Source: Pseudomonas morbosilactucae
Lineage (GTDB): Bacteria > Pseudomonadota > Gammaproteobacteria > Pseudomonadales > Pseudomonadaceae
Assembly (NCBI RefSeq): GCF_023241715.1
Contig: NZ_JALQCW010000016.1
Span: forward strand, 1-64,000
DNA: 64,000 bases
Direction of reading: 5' to 3'
The notes beneath the pieces were generated by a model. The model was not told where the DNA came from and ran no database searches. It saw nothing but the letters and a program-made list of their open reading frames with translations. A program made the position numbers and the translations under genes. Below are positions 17,736 through 26,081 of this stretch, piece by piece (positions within the stretch are counted from its first letter, which is position 1; every line of letters starts with the position of its first letter).

Positions 17736-18191
17736 ATGAACCGCGACAGTCGTTACCTGGAATCCGTCCTCCACCACGACATTCCGCTGACGCGGGACAT
17801 GGGCCTCAAGGTGCTCGACTGGCAAGGGCAGCAACTGCGCCTGCAACTGCCCCTGGACGCCAACGTCAACCACAAGAGCACCATGTTCGGCGGCAGCCTG
17901 TACTGCGGCGCGGTGTTGGCGGGCTGGGGCTGGCTGCACCTGCGGCTCAAGGAAGAAGGGATCGAGGACGGGCACATCGTGATCCAGGAGGGGCAGATCA
18001 GCTACCCGTTGCCGGTCACTACCGACGGCATCGCGATCTGCGAAGCACCCAGCGCCGCCGTGTGGAAGAAATTCCTGACCACCTACCAGCGCTACGGCCG
18101 CGCCCGCCTGACCCTGCAAACCCGGGTCGTCAATGCAGGCAGTGACGAGGCGGCGGTCAGCTTCAGCGGACAATACGTCCTGCACCGCTAA
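17736..18191 (+). CDS. YiiD C-terminal-type hotdog thioesterase domain protein
   Basis: A 151-residue cytoplasmic protein of the putative thioesterase (YiiD C-terminal) family with a hotdog-like fold. It shows the helix-capping segment NVNHKSTMFGGSLYCGAVLAGWGW, where NHKSTMFGGS is the family hallmark. The start ATG 17736 has an AGAGG site; an in-frame start at 17649 would overlap dctD and lacks support. It begins 43 bp after dctD and may be read on the same transcript, but nothing links it to dicarboxylates. The substrate is unknown. Confidence 0.85.
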   Translation: MNRDSRYLESVLHHDIPLTRDMGLKVLDWQGQQLRLQLPLDANVNHKSTMFGGSLYCGAVLAGWGWLHLRLKEEGIEDGHIVIQEGQISYPLPVTTDGIAICEAPSAAVWKKFLTTYQRYGRARLTLQTRVVNAGSDEAAVSFSGQYVLHR

Positions 18192-18204
18192 CCCGCCGTG
18201 AAAG

Positions 18205-18284
18205 AGCTGGCTTGCCAGCCATCGCATCCTCAAGGTCAGTGCCAAGTTTGAGGACGCCATCGCCGGCAAGCCGGCTCCTACAGA
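18205..18284. repeat. REP pair
   Basis: Two inverted REP cores, GCTGGCTTGCCAGCCATCGC and GCCATCGCCGGCAAGCCGGC followed by TCCTAC, occupy the gap between the convergent thioesterase and cysQ genes. A transcript could fold them into a stable hairpin, so the pair may act as a shared 3' end. Confidence 0.8.
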
Positions 18285-18290
18285 GGGGGC

Positions 18291-19133
18291 TTAGGCGCGG
18301 GCCAGTTCCAGCAGCTTGGCGCGCCACGGCGCCTGGGCCGGCAGCGCCAGGAAGAAGCCATTGAGCAACGACTCCCGCGGCGGGTAGCAGAACGCCTCAC
18401 CCGCCAAGTCCAATACCTCGCCTCCCGCGCCTTCCAGCACGCCCTGGGCCGCAGCGGTATCCCACTGGGATGTGGGGGCCAGGCGCGGGTAGCAATCCGC
18501 CGCCCCTTCGGCCAGCAGGCAGAACTTCAGCGAACTGCCGATGTTCGCCAGTTGCAACTCGCCCAGCGCCTCACCCAAGCCATTGAGCAAGCGCTCCTGC
18601 TCCGGGCTGGAGTGGCGCCGGCTGGCAACCACGGTAAAGGCTTGCCCTGGCGCCAACCGCTCACGCACCTGAATCGGCAACGGCGCCTGATCCTGATCCG
18701 CGCGCCAGGCTCCCAGGCCCGCGCCACCGAAGTAGCAGCGGCCATTGGTGGGCATCGACACCACGCCGAACACCACTCGGCCCTGTTCGATCAGGGCGAT
18801 GTTCACGGTGAACTCCTCGCTGCCGGCGATGAATTCCTTGGTGCCGTCCAACGGGTCCACCAGCCACCAGCGTTGCCAACCGGCACGCACAGCCTGGGGG
18901 ATGTTGGCGTCTTCCTCGGACAGCACCGGAATGCTCGGGTCCAGCGCGGTCAGGCCCGCCAGGATCAGGTGGTGGGCGGCCAGGTCGGCGGCGGTCACCG
19001 GCGACTCATCGGCCTTTTGCAGCACTTCCACATCGGCACGCCAGAACGGCAGGATTACTTCGCCGGCACGCCGGGCCAGCTCAATCACCGGGGCCAACAA
19101 GGGATGGGGAAACTGCATCGACGACTCGCTCAT
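18291..19133 (-). CDS. cysQ: 3'(2'),5'-bisphosphate nucleotidase
   Basis: A 280-residue Mg-dependent, lithium-sensitive inositol-monophosphatase-fold phosphatase that clears 3'-phosphoadenosine-5'-phosphate made during sulfate assimilation. The metal-binding motifs are present: SEEDANIP, then VDPLDGTKEFI (the DPLDGT hallmark), and the C-terminal TSQWDTAAAQGVLEGAGG. The start overlaps the nudE stop by 4 bp. An in-frame Met at residue 6 is an alternative start. Operon with nudE. Confidence 0.94.
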   Translation of the reverse strand: MSESSMQFPHPLLAPVIELARRAGEVILPFWRADVEVLQKADESPVTAADLAAHHLILAGLTALDPSIPVLSEEDANIPQAVRAGWQRWWLVDPLDGTKEFIAGSEEFTVNIALIEQGRVVFGVVSMPTNGRCYFGGAGLGAWRADQDQAPLPIQVRERLAPGQAFTVVASRRHSSPEQERLLNGLGEALGELQLANIGSSLKFCLLAEGAADCYPRLAPTSQWDTAAAQGVLEGAGGEVLDLAGEAFCYPPRESLLNGFFLALPAQAPWRAKLLELARA

Positions 19134-19696
19134 GCCTGAAACACTCCACGCTGGATCAGCAGGTCCCGGGCCAGGTACAGCGCCGCCAAGGCACGGCCCT
19201 CGGTGAACCTCGGGTTCTGCGCCAGGCCCGCCAGCTCGCGCAGGTTGATCTTGTCGACGCCCATGGGCTCGGGCTCGTCGCCTTCCAGACGCTCTTCGTA
19301 CAGGTCGCTGGCCAGCACCACCTGGATCTTCTGGCTCATGTAACCCGGCGACAACGACAGCTCGGTCAGGTGCTCCAGTTGCCGGGCGCCGTAGCCGGCC
19401 TCCTCCTTGAGCTCACGCTCGGCCGCCGCCAGCACGTCCTCCCCAGGCTCGATCAGGCCCTTGGGCAAGGACAGCTCATAGGCATCGGTGCCGCCGCAAT
19501 ACTCCTCCACCAACACCGCGTGCTCGGCATCGAGCATGGCCACGATCATCACTGCGCCATAACCGGCGCCCTTGCCGACCAAACGCTCATAGGTGCGCTC
19601 GACCCCGTTGGAGAAGCGCAACTGCACTTCTTCGACGCAGAACAGGCGGCTGGTGGCGACGATCTCGCGGGCGAGTACGGTGGGTTTCTGGCGCAT
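19130..19696 (-). CDS. nudE: ADP compounds hydrolase, Nudix family
   Basis: A 188-residue Nudix hydrolase acting on ADP-ribose, NADH and diadenosine polyphosphates. The Nudix box is clear: GLIEPGEDVLAAAERELKEE continuing into AGYGA, matching Gx5Ex7REUxEExGU. A good AAGGAG site precedes ATG 19696. It is the first gene of a nudE-cysQ unit and lies back-to-back with yrfG across a 126-bp promoter gap, an arrangement I recall from other pseudomonads and enterics (nudE/yrfG). Confidence 0.94.
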   Translation of the reverse strand: MRQKPTVLAREIVATSRLFCVEEVQLRFSNGVERTYERLVGKGAGYGAVMIVAMLDAEHAVLVEEYCGGTDAYELSLPKGLIEPGEDVLAAAERELKEEAGYGARQLEHLTELSLSPGYMSQKIQVVLASDLYEERLEGDEPEPMGVDKINLRELAGLAQNPRFTEGRALAALYLARDLLIQRGVFQA

Positions 19697-19822
19697 GGCG
19701 GGCTCCTTGGCGATGGCGGGTTACTATACAGGCTGTTTGAAAGCCGCTGCGTTCCCGAAGTGCTGCATGACTTTGCCGAGAGTGGATGGCGGATCACTTT
19801 ATGCCCGCTGGAGACCTGTTCA

Positions 19823-20485
19823 ATGCCCTCACTGCCCTGGCACGAGATCGACACCGTATTGCTGGATATGGACGGCACCTTGCTCGACCTGCACTACGAC
19901 AATCACTTCTGGATGGAACACCTGCCCCAGCGCTACGCCGAATTGCACGGGGTCAGCCGGGCCATGGCGGAGCTGGAGCTGCAACCGCTGTTCGAACGCA
20001 ACGCCGGGCAATTGCAGTGGTACTGCCTGGATTTCTGGAGCAGCGAGCTGAAGCTGCCGGTACGCGAACTGAAGCTGGAAACCGCCCACCTGATCGCCTT
20101 GCGCCCGGACGCCGATACCTTTCTGGCGGCGATCAAACAAGCCGGCAAACGCGTGGTGCTGATCACCAATGCCCACCGAGATTCACTGTCGCTGAAGCTG
20201 GAACGCATTGAGCTGGCGCCGTATTTCGAGCGTTTGATCAGCTCCCACGATTACGGTTTTGCCAAGGAGAGCCCGCAGTTCTGGGATGCCCTGCAAGCCG
20301 ATATCCAGTTCGACCCGGCCCGCAGCCTGTTTATCGACGACACCTTGCCGATCCTGCGCAGCGCGCGGGATTTCGGGGTCGGTCATCTATTGGCGGTGAG
20401 TGAGCCCGACAGCCGCAAAGGGCCGAAGGACACCGCCGAATTCGCAGCCGTGGACGATTATCGACGCTTGATCGAAGGGCTGTGA
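19823..20485 (+). CDS. yrfG: GMP/IMP nucleotidase, HAD family
   Basis: A 220-residue HAD-superfamily phosphatase of the YrfG/YjjG group that dephosphorylates purine mononucleotides. HAD motif I is LLDMDGTLLD at residues 13-22, motif II is VVLITNAHRD, motif III includes the Lys of YGFAKESPQFWD, and motif IV is LFIDDTLPILRSA. The reading frame extends far upstream, but ATG 19823 with a GGAGA site gives the expected length; the upstream part is the antisense of nudE. Confidence 0.9.
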   Translation: MPSLPWHEIDTVLLDMDGTLLDLHYDNHFWMEHLPQRYAELHGVSRAMAELELQPLFERNAGQLQWYCLDFWSSELKLPVRELKLETAHLIALRPDADTFLAAIKQAGKRVVLITNAHRDSLSLKLERIELAPYFERLISSHDYGFAKESPQFWDALQADIQFDPARSLFIDDTLPILRSARDFGVGHLLAVSEPDSRKGPKDTAEFAAVDDYRRLIEGL

Positions 20486-20487
20486 AA

Positions 20488-20535
20488 CCCTCGCGAGCCC
20501 GCCCGCTGATGCAGGCGCCAATGGGCTCGCGAGGG
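20488..20535. repeat. 13-bp perfect inverted repeat between yrfG and the LysM gene
   Basis: CCCTCGCGAGCCC (20488-20500) and GGGCTCGCGAGGG (20523-20535) form a strong hairpin between two convergent genes. It resembles a different REP subtype from the CCGGC-cored ones and may double as a bidirectional transcript end. Confidence 0.75.
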
Positions 20536-20546
20536 CTTCTCAGGGA

Positions 20547-20987
20547 TTACTCGGGAATGCGCAGCACCTGCCCCGGATAGATCTTGTCCGGGTGCGACAG
20601 CAGCGGCTTGTTGGCCTCGAAAATCTTGTTGTACAGGTTGGCGTTGCCGTAGTGGACCTTGGCAATGGCGCTGAGGGTGTCGCCCTTCTTCACGGTGACG
20701 AACACCGCCGCCACCACGACCGGGCCACTGACCGTGATCTGGTCTTCAACGCTGCTGACCCCGGCGATGTTGCCCACGGCCAGGAGAATTTTCTCTTTCT
20801 CTTCCTGGCTCGCCACCTCGCCGCTGACGATGACCTTGTCGCCGTCCACCGTCGCCTGGACGTTGGGATTGCCCAGGCCGACCTTGGCAATGTGCTCTTT
20901 CAATTGCTCGCTGGCATTGGCGTTGCCAGGGGTCAGCAGATCGATCAGTTTTTCACCGGCTTCCTTCACAAAACTGAAAATACTCAT
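20547..20987 (-). CDS. BON-LysM domain protein, Kbp/YgaU-like
   Basis: A 146-residue protein with a BON domain (about 25-90; TVDGDKVIVSGEVASQEEK) and a C-terminal LysM domain (about 97-145; VKKGDTLSAIAKVHYGNANLYNKIFEANK). The E. coli homologue YgaU/Kbp (149 residues, same order) binds potassium in the cytoplasm. No signal peptide is present here either, so a cytoplasmic ion-binding role is more likely than cell-wall binding. Start ATG 20987 has an AAGGAGTG site; the longer upstream frame is unsupported. Confidence 0.9.
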   Translation of the reverse strand: MSIFSFVKEAGEKLIDLLTPGNANASEQLKEHIAKVGLGNPNVQATVDGDKVIVSGEVASQEEKEKILLAVGNIAGVSSVEDQITVSGPVVVAAVFVTVKKGDTLSAIAKVHYGNANLYNKIFEANKPLLSHPDKIYPGQVLRIPE

Positions 20988-21126
20988 GGTGCGCACTCCT
21001 TGGGTTGATAGGTCCAGACGCGAAAGACTAGACCAGAGCAGGCACATCGGGTTCCCAGATGACCAATGACCCCACCCCGGGCCAAGCACGTTAGAATCCC
21101 AGGCTTCCCGGCGCCCAGGAGCGAAG

Positions 21127-22014
21127 ATGGACATCAAGCAGCTGAAATTCCTCATCGCCCTCGACGAGACCCGCCACTTCGGCCAGGCCGCCGCCCGCTG
21201 CCACATCACTCAGCCGACCCTGTCCATGCGCCTGCGCAGCCTGGAAGAAGAACTGGCGCTGCCCCTGGTAAACCGTGGCCAGCGCTTCGAGGGCTTTACC
21301 GCCCCCGGCGAACGGGTGCTGGCCTGGGCCCGCACCGTGCTCGCCGCCTATGACGGGCTGCAGGCGGAGGCGGCGGCCTGCCGGGGCAACCTGGTGGGCA
21401 CGCTGCGCCTGGGGGTGGTGCCGTTGTCGAGTTTTGACCCGCTGCCATTGCTGCAGCGCCTGCATGGGGAGCACCCGAGCTTGCGCTTTGAACTCTCGGC
21501 CTTGAGTTCGGAGCAGATTCTCGAACAACTGGCGAGCAACCGGATCGACCTCGGCGTCTCTTATCTGGAGCGCCTGGATAACGAACGCTTCGACTCACTG
21601 GCCCTGGGGGAAACCCGCATGGGCCTGCTCTACGACCAGCGCTTTTTCAGCTTTGGCGAGCCACCCCTGAGCTGGGAAGCGCTGATCGAGTTGCCTTTGG
21701 GCATGCTCACCAGCGGCATGCACTTTCGCCAGTCCATCGACCACAACTTCCACAGCCGTGGCCTCACCCCGCAACCGCTGCTGCAAACCGATGCCGTTCA
21801 TCAGTTGGTGCAAATGGTCCACGGCGGCCTGTGTTGCGCGGTAATGCCCCTGGACGGCGGCCTGGACGCGCTAACCGAGCACCTGCGCCTGCAACCCATC
21901 GAGCAGGCCACCACCCTCGCCCGGCTAGGCTTGATCATGCGGCGCCACGCACCGCGCTCGGCACTGGCCGAGGCCTGTTTTGCGATTTATCAGGAATCGC
22001 TCAGCGCGTCATGA
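21127..22014 (+). CDS. LysR family transcriptional regulator
   Basis: A 295-residue LysR regulator. The winged helix-turn-helix covers residues about 1-60 (FGQAAARCHITQPTLSMRLRSLEEEL), and a periplasmic-binding-protein-like effector domain follows (GTLRLGVVPLSSFDPLPLL ...). It lies 95 bp upstream of fdhD and the YdeP-like oxidoreductase on the same strand, a placement I recall as conserved in Pseudomonas, so control of those genes is likely. It diverges from the LysM gene. The effector is unknown. Confidence 0.92.
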   Translation: MDIKQLKFLIALDETRHFGQAAARCHITQPTLSMRLRSLEEELALPLVNRGQRFEGFTAPGERVLAWARTVLAAYDGLQAEAAACRGNLVGTLRLGVVPLSSFDPLPLLQRLHGEHPSLRFELSALSSEQILEQLASNRIDLGVSYLERLDNERFDSLALGETRMGLLYDQRFFSFGEPPLSWEALIELPLGMLTSGMHFRQSIDHNFHSRGLTPQPLLQTDAVHQLVQMVHGGLCCAVMPLDGGLDALTEHLRLQPIEQATTLARLGLIMRRHAPRSALAEACFAIYQESLSAS

Positions 22015-22109
22015 TCGACGCCATCTATCAGCAGATCAGTACTAGCAATTAGACGCGACACTTTGTCGCGCTTAGTCTTAGCCCTGAATATTCCGCTGGT
22101 AATGCCCCC

Positions 22110-22949
22110 ATGAATGCCAAGCGCCCGGCCCGCGCGGCGCCAGCCTTAGCGACACCCGCGCCCGCCGCCAGTCAGACCTACCGCTACTGCAACCTCGACC
22201 ACAGCGCTGCCGACAGCACCGCACTGGCCGAAGAGGTGGCCCTGGCCATCGCCTACAACGGCATCAGCCAGGCGGTGATGCTGGTCACGCCGTCAGACCT
22301 TGAAGACTTTATCGTCGGCTTCAGCCTGGGCAGCGGCATCATCAGCGATGCCTCGGAAATCTACGACCTGCAACTGACCGGCTCCGGTTCGGCCCAGTAC
22401 GCCCAGGTGGAAATCGCCAACCGGGCGTTCTGGAACCTCAAGCAGCAGCGCCGCCAGTTGGCCGGCACCAGCGGCTGCGGCCTGTGTGGCGTGGAAGCGG
22501 TGGAACAGGCCCTGCCAGACCTCAAGGTGCTGCCCGGCGCGCCCTTGCCGCCGGCGCAATGGCTCGACGGCCTGCGCCAGCGCATCGGCGCCTTCCAACC
22601 CCTGGGGCAACACAGTGGCGCGGTGCACGCCGCGGTGTTTATGGACCGCCAGGGCGAATTGCTCTTGGGCCGTGAAGACATCGGCCGGCACAACGCCCTG
22701 GACAAGCTGATCGGCGCCCTGATCCGCCAGCAGATCGACAGCACCGGCGGCGTGGCCATCGTCACCAGTCGCTGCAGCCTGGAACTGATCCAGAAAGTCC
22801 TGCGCGCCGGCATCCAGACCCTGGTCAGCCTCTCGGCGCCCACCGGCCTGGCAGTGCAATGGGCACGCCGGCACAACCTCAATCTCATTCACCTGCCGCA
22901 AAAAAATGCGCCGCGGGTCTATAGCCCCGCGTTGGAGAACCAAGCGTGA
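22110..22949 (+). CDS. fdhD: Formate dehydrogenase accessory sulfurtransferase
   Basis: A 279-residue cytoplasmic protein that carries sulfur from IscS to the bis-MGD cofactor of formate dehydrogenase-type enzymes. The two sulfur-relay cysteines lie in SGCGLCGVE near residue 128. The cofactor-binding part has the family motifs HNALDKLIGA (with GREDIGR before it) and TSRCSLELIQK. The stop overlaps the start of the downstream oxidoreductase by 4 bp, so this chaperone and its presumed client are coupled. Confidence 0.95.
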   Translation: MNAKRPARAAPALATPAPAASQTYRYCNLDHSAADSTALAEEVALAIAYNGISQAVMLVTPSDLEDFIVGFSLGSGIISDASEIYDLQLTGSGSAQYAQVEIANRAFWNLKQQRRQLAGTSGCGLCGVEAVEQALPDLKVLPGAPLPPAQWLDGLRQRIGAFQPLGQHSGAVHAAVFMDRQGELLLGREDIGRHNALDKLIGALIRQQIDSTGGVAIVTSRCSLELIQKVLRAGIQTLVSLSAPTGLAVQWARRHNLNLIHLPQKNAPRVYSPALENQA

Positions 22950-25294
22950 GTAACCACAACCAAGCCGACCAGACACCCGTTGCCCGTTACAAGCCCTACA
23001 AAGGCGCAGCCGGTGGCTGGGGCGCACTGATCAGCGTGGCCCAGGCCTGGCTGACCAGCGACAACGCCCTGAAGAACCTGCGCATGATGCTCAAGACCAA
23101 CCAGAACGGCGGCTTCGACTGCCCGGGCTGCGCCTGGGGCGACTCGCCGGAAAGCGGTATGGTCAAGTTCTGCGAAAACGGCGCCAAGGCCGTGAACTGG
23201 GAAGCCACCAAGCGCCGGGTGGATGCCAAGTTCTTCGCCAAACACAGCGTCAGTTCGCTGCTGGAACAGAGCGACTACTGGCTGGAGTACCAGGGTCGGC
23301 TCACCGAGCCCATGAGCTACGATGCCGAAAGCGACCGCTACACCCCCATCAGTTGGGACGCCGCCTTCGCCCTGATCGGCCAGCACCTCAAGGCGCTGCC
23401 AAGCCCGGACATGGCCGAGTTCTACACCTCGGGCCGGGCCAGCAACGAAGCCGCCTACCTGTACCAGCTGTTTGTGCGGGCCTACGGCACCAACAACTTC
23501 CCCGACTGCTCGAACATGTGCCACGAAGCCAGCGGCGTGGCCCTGGCGCAAAGCGTCGGCGTGGGCAAAGGCACCGTGACCTTCGACGATTTCGAACACG
23601 CGGATGCGATTTTCGTCTGGGGCCAGAACCCCGGCACCAACCACCCGCGCATGCTCGAACCCCTGCGTGAAGCGGTAAAACGTGGCGCCCAGGTGGTGTG
23701 CGTCAACCCGCTGAAAGAGCGTGGCCTGGAACGCTTCCAGCATCCCCAGCACCCCCTGGAAATGCTCACCAATGGCGATCGCCCGACCAACACCGCTTAC
23801 TTCCGCCCGGCCCTGGGCGGCGACATGGCGCTGCTGCGGGGCATGGCCAAGTTTCTGCTGCTGTGGGAACGGGATGCGCAGAAAGCCGGTGCGCCGGCGG
23901 TGTTCGACCACGACTTCCTCAATGAACACAGCGCCAACGTCCTCGACTACCTGGCGGCCATCGACGACACCCCCTGGGAGCAGATCGTCGAGCAATCGGG
24001 CCTGACCCTGGTGGAGATCGAGCAAGCGGCGCGCATGTACGCCAAGGGCAAGAACGTCATCATGTGCTGGGCCATGGGCATCACCCAGCACCGCCATTCG
24101 GTGCCGACCATCCAGGAAATCGCCAACCTGATGCTGCTGCGCGGCAACATCGGCAAACCCGGCGCCGGCCTGTGCCCGGTACGCGGCCACAGCAACGTGC
24201 AGGGCGACCGCACCATGGGCATCAACGAACGCCCGCCAGTGGCATTCCTCGACACCCTGGAGCGGCGTTTCCAGTTCAAGGTGCCGCGGACCAACGGCCA
24301 CAACGTGGTCGAGGCGATCCACGCCATGCTCGAAGGCCGCTCCAAGGTATTTATCGCCCTGGGGGGCAACTTCGCCCAGGCCACCCCCGACAGCACCCGC
24401 ACCTTCGAGGCCCTGGCCAACTGCGACCTGACGGTGCAGATCAGCACCAAGCTCAACCGCAGCCACCTGGCCCATGGCAAGCAGGCGTTGATCCTGCCGT
24501 GCCTGGGGCGTACCGACATCGACGTGCAAAGCCTGGGCCCGCAAGCGGTGACCGTGGAAGACTCCTTCAGCATGGTCCACGCCTCCAATGGCCAACTGCA
24601 GCCGCTGTCGTCGCAGATGCGCTCCGAACCGTGGATCCTTGCTGGCATCGCCGCCGCCACCCTGGGCAGCCAGCCGCTGGACTGGAATTGGCTGGTGGCC
24701 GACTACGGGCGGATCCGTGACCTGATCGCCGAAACCATTCCGGGCTTCAAGGACTTCAATGAGCGCCTGAAAAACCCGGGCGGTTTCTACCTGGGCAACG
24801 CCGCAGGCGTGCGCCAATGGAACACCCCATCCGGGCGCGCCAACTTCCGCGCCAACCAGCTGCCCAAGGACCTGATCCACGAGCGCACCCGCGCCACCGG
24901 GCAGCTGCCGGACCTGATCATGCAATCGATGCGTTCCCACGATCAGTACAACACCACCATTTACGGCCTGGATGACCGTTATCGCGGGGTGAAGGGCCAA
25001 CGCGACGTGTTGTTCGTCAACGAAGCCGACATCATCCGCCTGGGCTTCAAGCCGGGACAGAAGGCCGACATTGTCTCGCTGTGGGATGACGGACGTGAGC
25101 GTCGGGTCAAGGGCTTCACCTTGCTGGCCTTTGACATTCCCGCCGGCCAGGCTGCCGCCTACTACCCGGAAGTGAACCCGTTGGTGCCCCTGGAAAGCAC
25201 CGGCGATGGCAGCCACACGCCGACCTCGAAGTTCGTCGCCATCCGCCTGGAAGCGGCCAGCGAGACCGGCCTGATCATGGCTCGCTCGGCCTGA
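22946..25294 (+). CDS. FdhF/YdeP family molybdopterin oxidoreductase
   Basis: A 782-residue bis-MGD molybdoenzyme of the YdeP group. It starts with GTG overlapping the fdhD stop. Near residues 58-61 is DCPGCAWGD with a later FCENGAK, which could bind an Fe-S cluster. The residue aligned with the Mo ligand (Sec in E. coli FdhF) is Cys, C192 in SNMCHEASG. The C-terminal molydopterin dinucleotide-binding domain includes TGQLPDLIMQSMRSHDQYNT. There is no Tat signal, so it is cytoplasmic. The true substrate of the family is not settled; E. coli YdeP is tied to acid resistance. Formate is a guess from homology only. Confidence 0.92.
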   Translation: MSNHNQADQTPVARYKPYKGAAGGWGALISVAQAWLTSDNALKNLRMMLKTNQNGGFDCPGCAWGDSPESGMVKFCENGAKAVNWEATKRRVDAKFFAKHSVSSLLEQSDYWLEYQGRLTEPMSYDAESDRYTPISWDAAFALIGQHLKALPSPDMAEFYTSGRASNEAAYLYQLFVRAYGTNNFPDCSNMCHEASGVALAQSVGVGKGTVTFDDFEHADAIFVWGQNPGTNHPRMLEPLREAVKRGAQVVCVNPLKERGLERFQHPQHPLEMLTNGDRPTNTAYFRPALGGDMALLRGMAKFLLLWERDAQKAGAPAVFDHDFLNEHSANVLDYLAAIDDTPWEQIVEQSGLTLVEIEQAARMYAKGKNVIMCWAMGITQHRHSVPTIQEIANLMLLRGNIGKPGAGLCPVRGHSNVQGDRTMGINERPPVAFLDTLERRFQFKVPRTNGHNVVEAIHAMLEGRSKVFIALGGNFAQATPDSTRTFEALANCDLTVQISTKLNRSHLAHGKQALILPCLGRTDIDVQSLGPQAVTVEDSFSMVHASNGQLQPLSSQMRSEPWILAGIAAATLGSQPLDWNWLVADYGRIRDLIAETIPGFKDFNERLKNPGGFYLGNAAGVRQWNTPSGRANFRANQLPKDLIHERTRATGQLPDLIMQSMRSHDQYNTTIYGLDDRYRGVKGQRDVLFVNEADIIRLGFKPGQKADIVSLWDDGRERRVKGFTLLAFDIPAGQAAAYYPEVNPLVPLESTGDGSHTPTSKFVAIRLEAASETGLIMARSA

Positions 25295-25304
25295 TCCCCG
25301 GTTG

Positions 25305-25329
25305 CCTGTAGGGGCCGGCTTGCCGGTGA
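25305..25329. repeat. Single REP element
   Basis: CCTGTAGGGGCCGGCTTGCCGGTGA directly follows the oxidoreductase stop codon and shows the usual REP core. Confidence 0.7.
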
Positions 25330-25359
25330 AAGACCCACCTCGCGACCCAATCCCAGGCA

Positions 25360-25393
25360 CAAAAAAAGGCCGCTTTTGTTAAAAAGCGGCCTG
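25360..25393 (-). terminator. Rho-independent terminator facing left, possibly of a small RNA
   Basis: Stem AGGCCGCTTTT/AAAAGCGGCCT (arms about 25367-25378 and 25382-25392) with a seven-base U-run on the minus-strand transcript. No minus-strand protein gene lies to its right before the glycine-zipper gene on the plus strand, so its transcript is unexplained; see findings. It may also stop the fdh transcript from the other side. Confidence 0.75.
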
Positions 25394-25453
25394 TCCGAAG
25401 TAGCTAAAGACCGGCTTTTTTGACTTAAGTTCCGCAACCAAAACAATAACTTA

Positions 25454-25474
25454 CGAGATTGTGTACAACTCGTG
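25454..25474. promoter_or_regulatory. Near-palindrome of GntR-operator type
   Basis: ACGAG-A-TTGT-GT-ACAA-CTCGT forms two nested inverted repeats whose centre TTGTGTACAA resembles operators of GntR-family regulators. It lies about 75 bp upstream of the glycine-zipper gene. No GntR gene is in the window, so this is a sequence-shape call only. Confidence 0.35.
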
Positions 25475-25549
25475 TTATTCGTCGGATTTCGATTGTAAGC
25501 GCCACGACACAGCCTCAGGATCGCGCCGTCATCCCTTTGAGGCTCCTCT

Positions 25550-26023
25550 ATGAAGTTCTCCTCGATTCTCTTGTTGTCCCTTGGCCTGATCAGCGGCGTA
25601 GCGTCTGCCGGAGGCACCACCGAAGCAGGCGTGGGCGGCGCATTGGGCGGGGTTTTAGGCTCGGTGGTCGGTCAACAGTTGGGCGGCAATACCGGTTCGG
25701 CGATTGGCGCGGCACTCGGCGGCGCAGGCGGCAGTGCGGTCGGCGCCGACAAGCGCAGCCGTGGCCAGGCAGCTATCGGCGGTGCCCTGGGCGCAGCCGG
25801 CGGTAACGTGGTCGGCCGCAGCATGGGTGGCACCACTGGCAGCCTGATCGGCGCAGCGGCAGGCGGCGGTGCCGGCGGCGCGCTGGGTAACTACATGGGC
25901 AACGAAAGTGCCCGGGAAGATCGCGAATATCGCGGCCGTGACGACCGTCGCTACTACCGCGACGGCCATCGGGGCCGTGGCCATGCCTACGGGCATCGCA
26001 AACACCGCCATTACCGCGACTGA
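25550..26023 (+). CDS. Glycine-zipper domain exported protein
   Basis: A 157-residue protein with a signal peptide (residues 1-20, ending VASA) and a long glycine-zipper region (about 25-115) built from repeats such as GALGGVLGSVVGQQLGG and GSLIGAAAGGGAGGALG, as in YMGG/RcnB-adjacent envelope proteins. The tail is rich in Arg, His, Tyr and Asp (DDRRYYRDGHRGRGHAYGHRKH), which could bind metal or envelope polymers. Likely periplasmic or membrane-associated; function unknown. An AGGCTCCT-type weak ribosome site precedes the ATG. Confidence 0.85.
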   Translation: MKFSSILLLSLGLISGVASAGGTTEAGVGGALGGVLGSVVGQQLGGNTGSAIGAALGGAGGSAVGADKRSRGQAAIGGALGAAGGNVVGRSMGGTTGSLIGAAAGGGAGGALGNYMGNESAREDREYRGRDDRRYYRDGHRGRGHAYGHRKHRHYRD

Positions 26024-26043
26024 CAGTCGGCGGCTGTCCACTT

Positions 26044-26066
26044 CGAAGGCCCTGCGGGGCCTTCGT
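26044..26066 (+). terminator. Terminator after the glycine-zipper gene
   Basis: CGAAGGCCC/GGGGCCTTCG is a short-loop GC hairpin 20 bp past the stop, followed by a short T-rich stretch. It lies between convergent genes and may serve both. Confidence 0.65.
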
Positions 26067-26081
26067 CGTTTCTGTGGCCCA

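Noticed and set aside
14448..17737. Two long minus-strand frames (607 and 542 codons) opposite dctB and dctD
   Set aside because: Shadows of genes with intact kinase, AAA+ and helix-turn-helix motifs on the plus strand.
22919..25360. 813-codon open frame on the minus strand opposite the FdhF/YdeP gene
   Set aside because: High-GC codon bias opens long antisense frames. This one has no domains or ribosome site, and the plus strand holds clear molybdoenzyme motifs.
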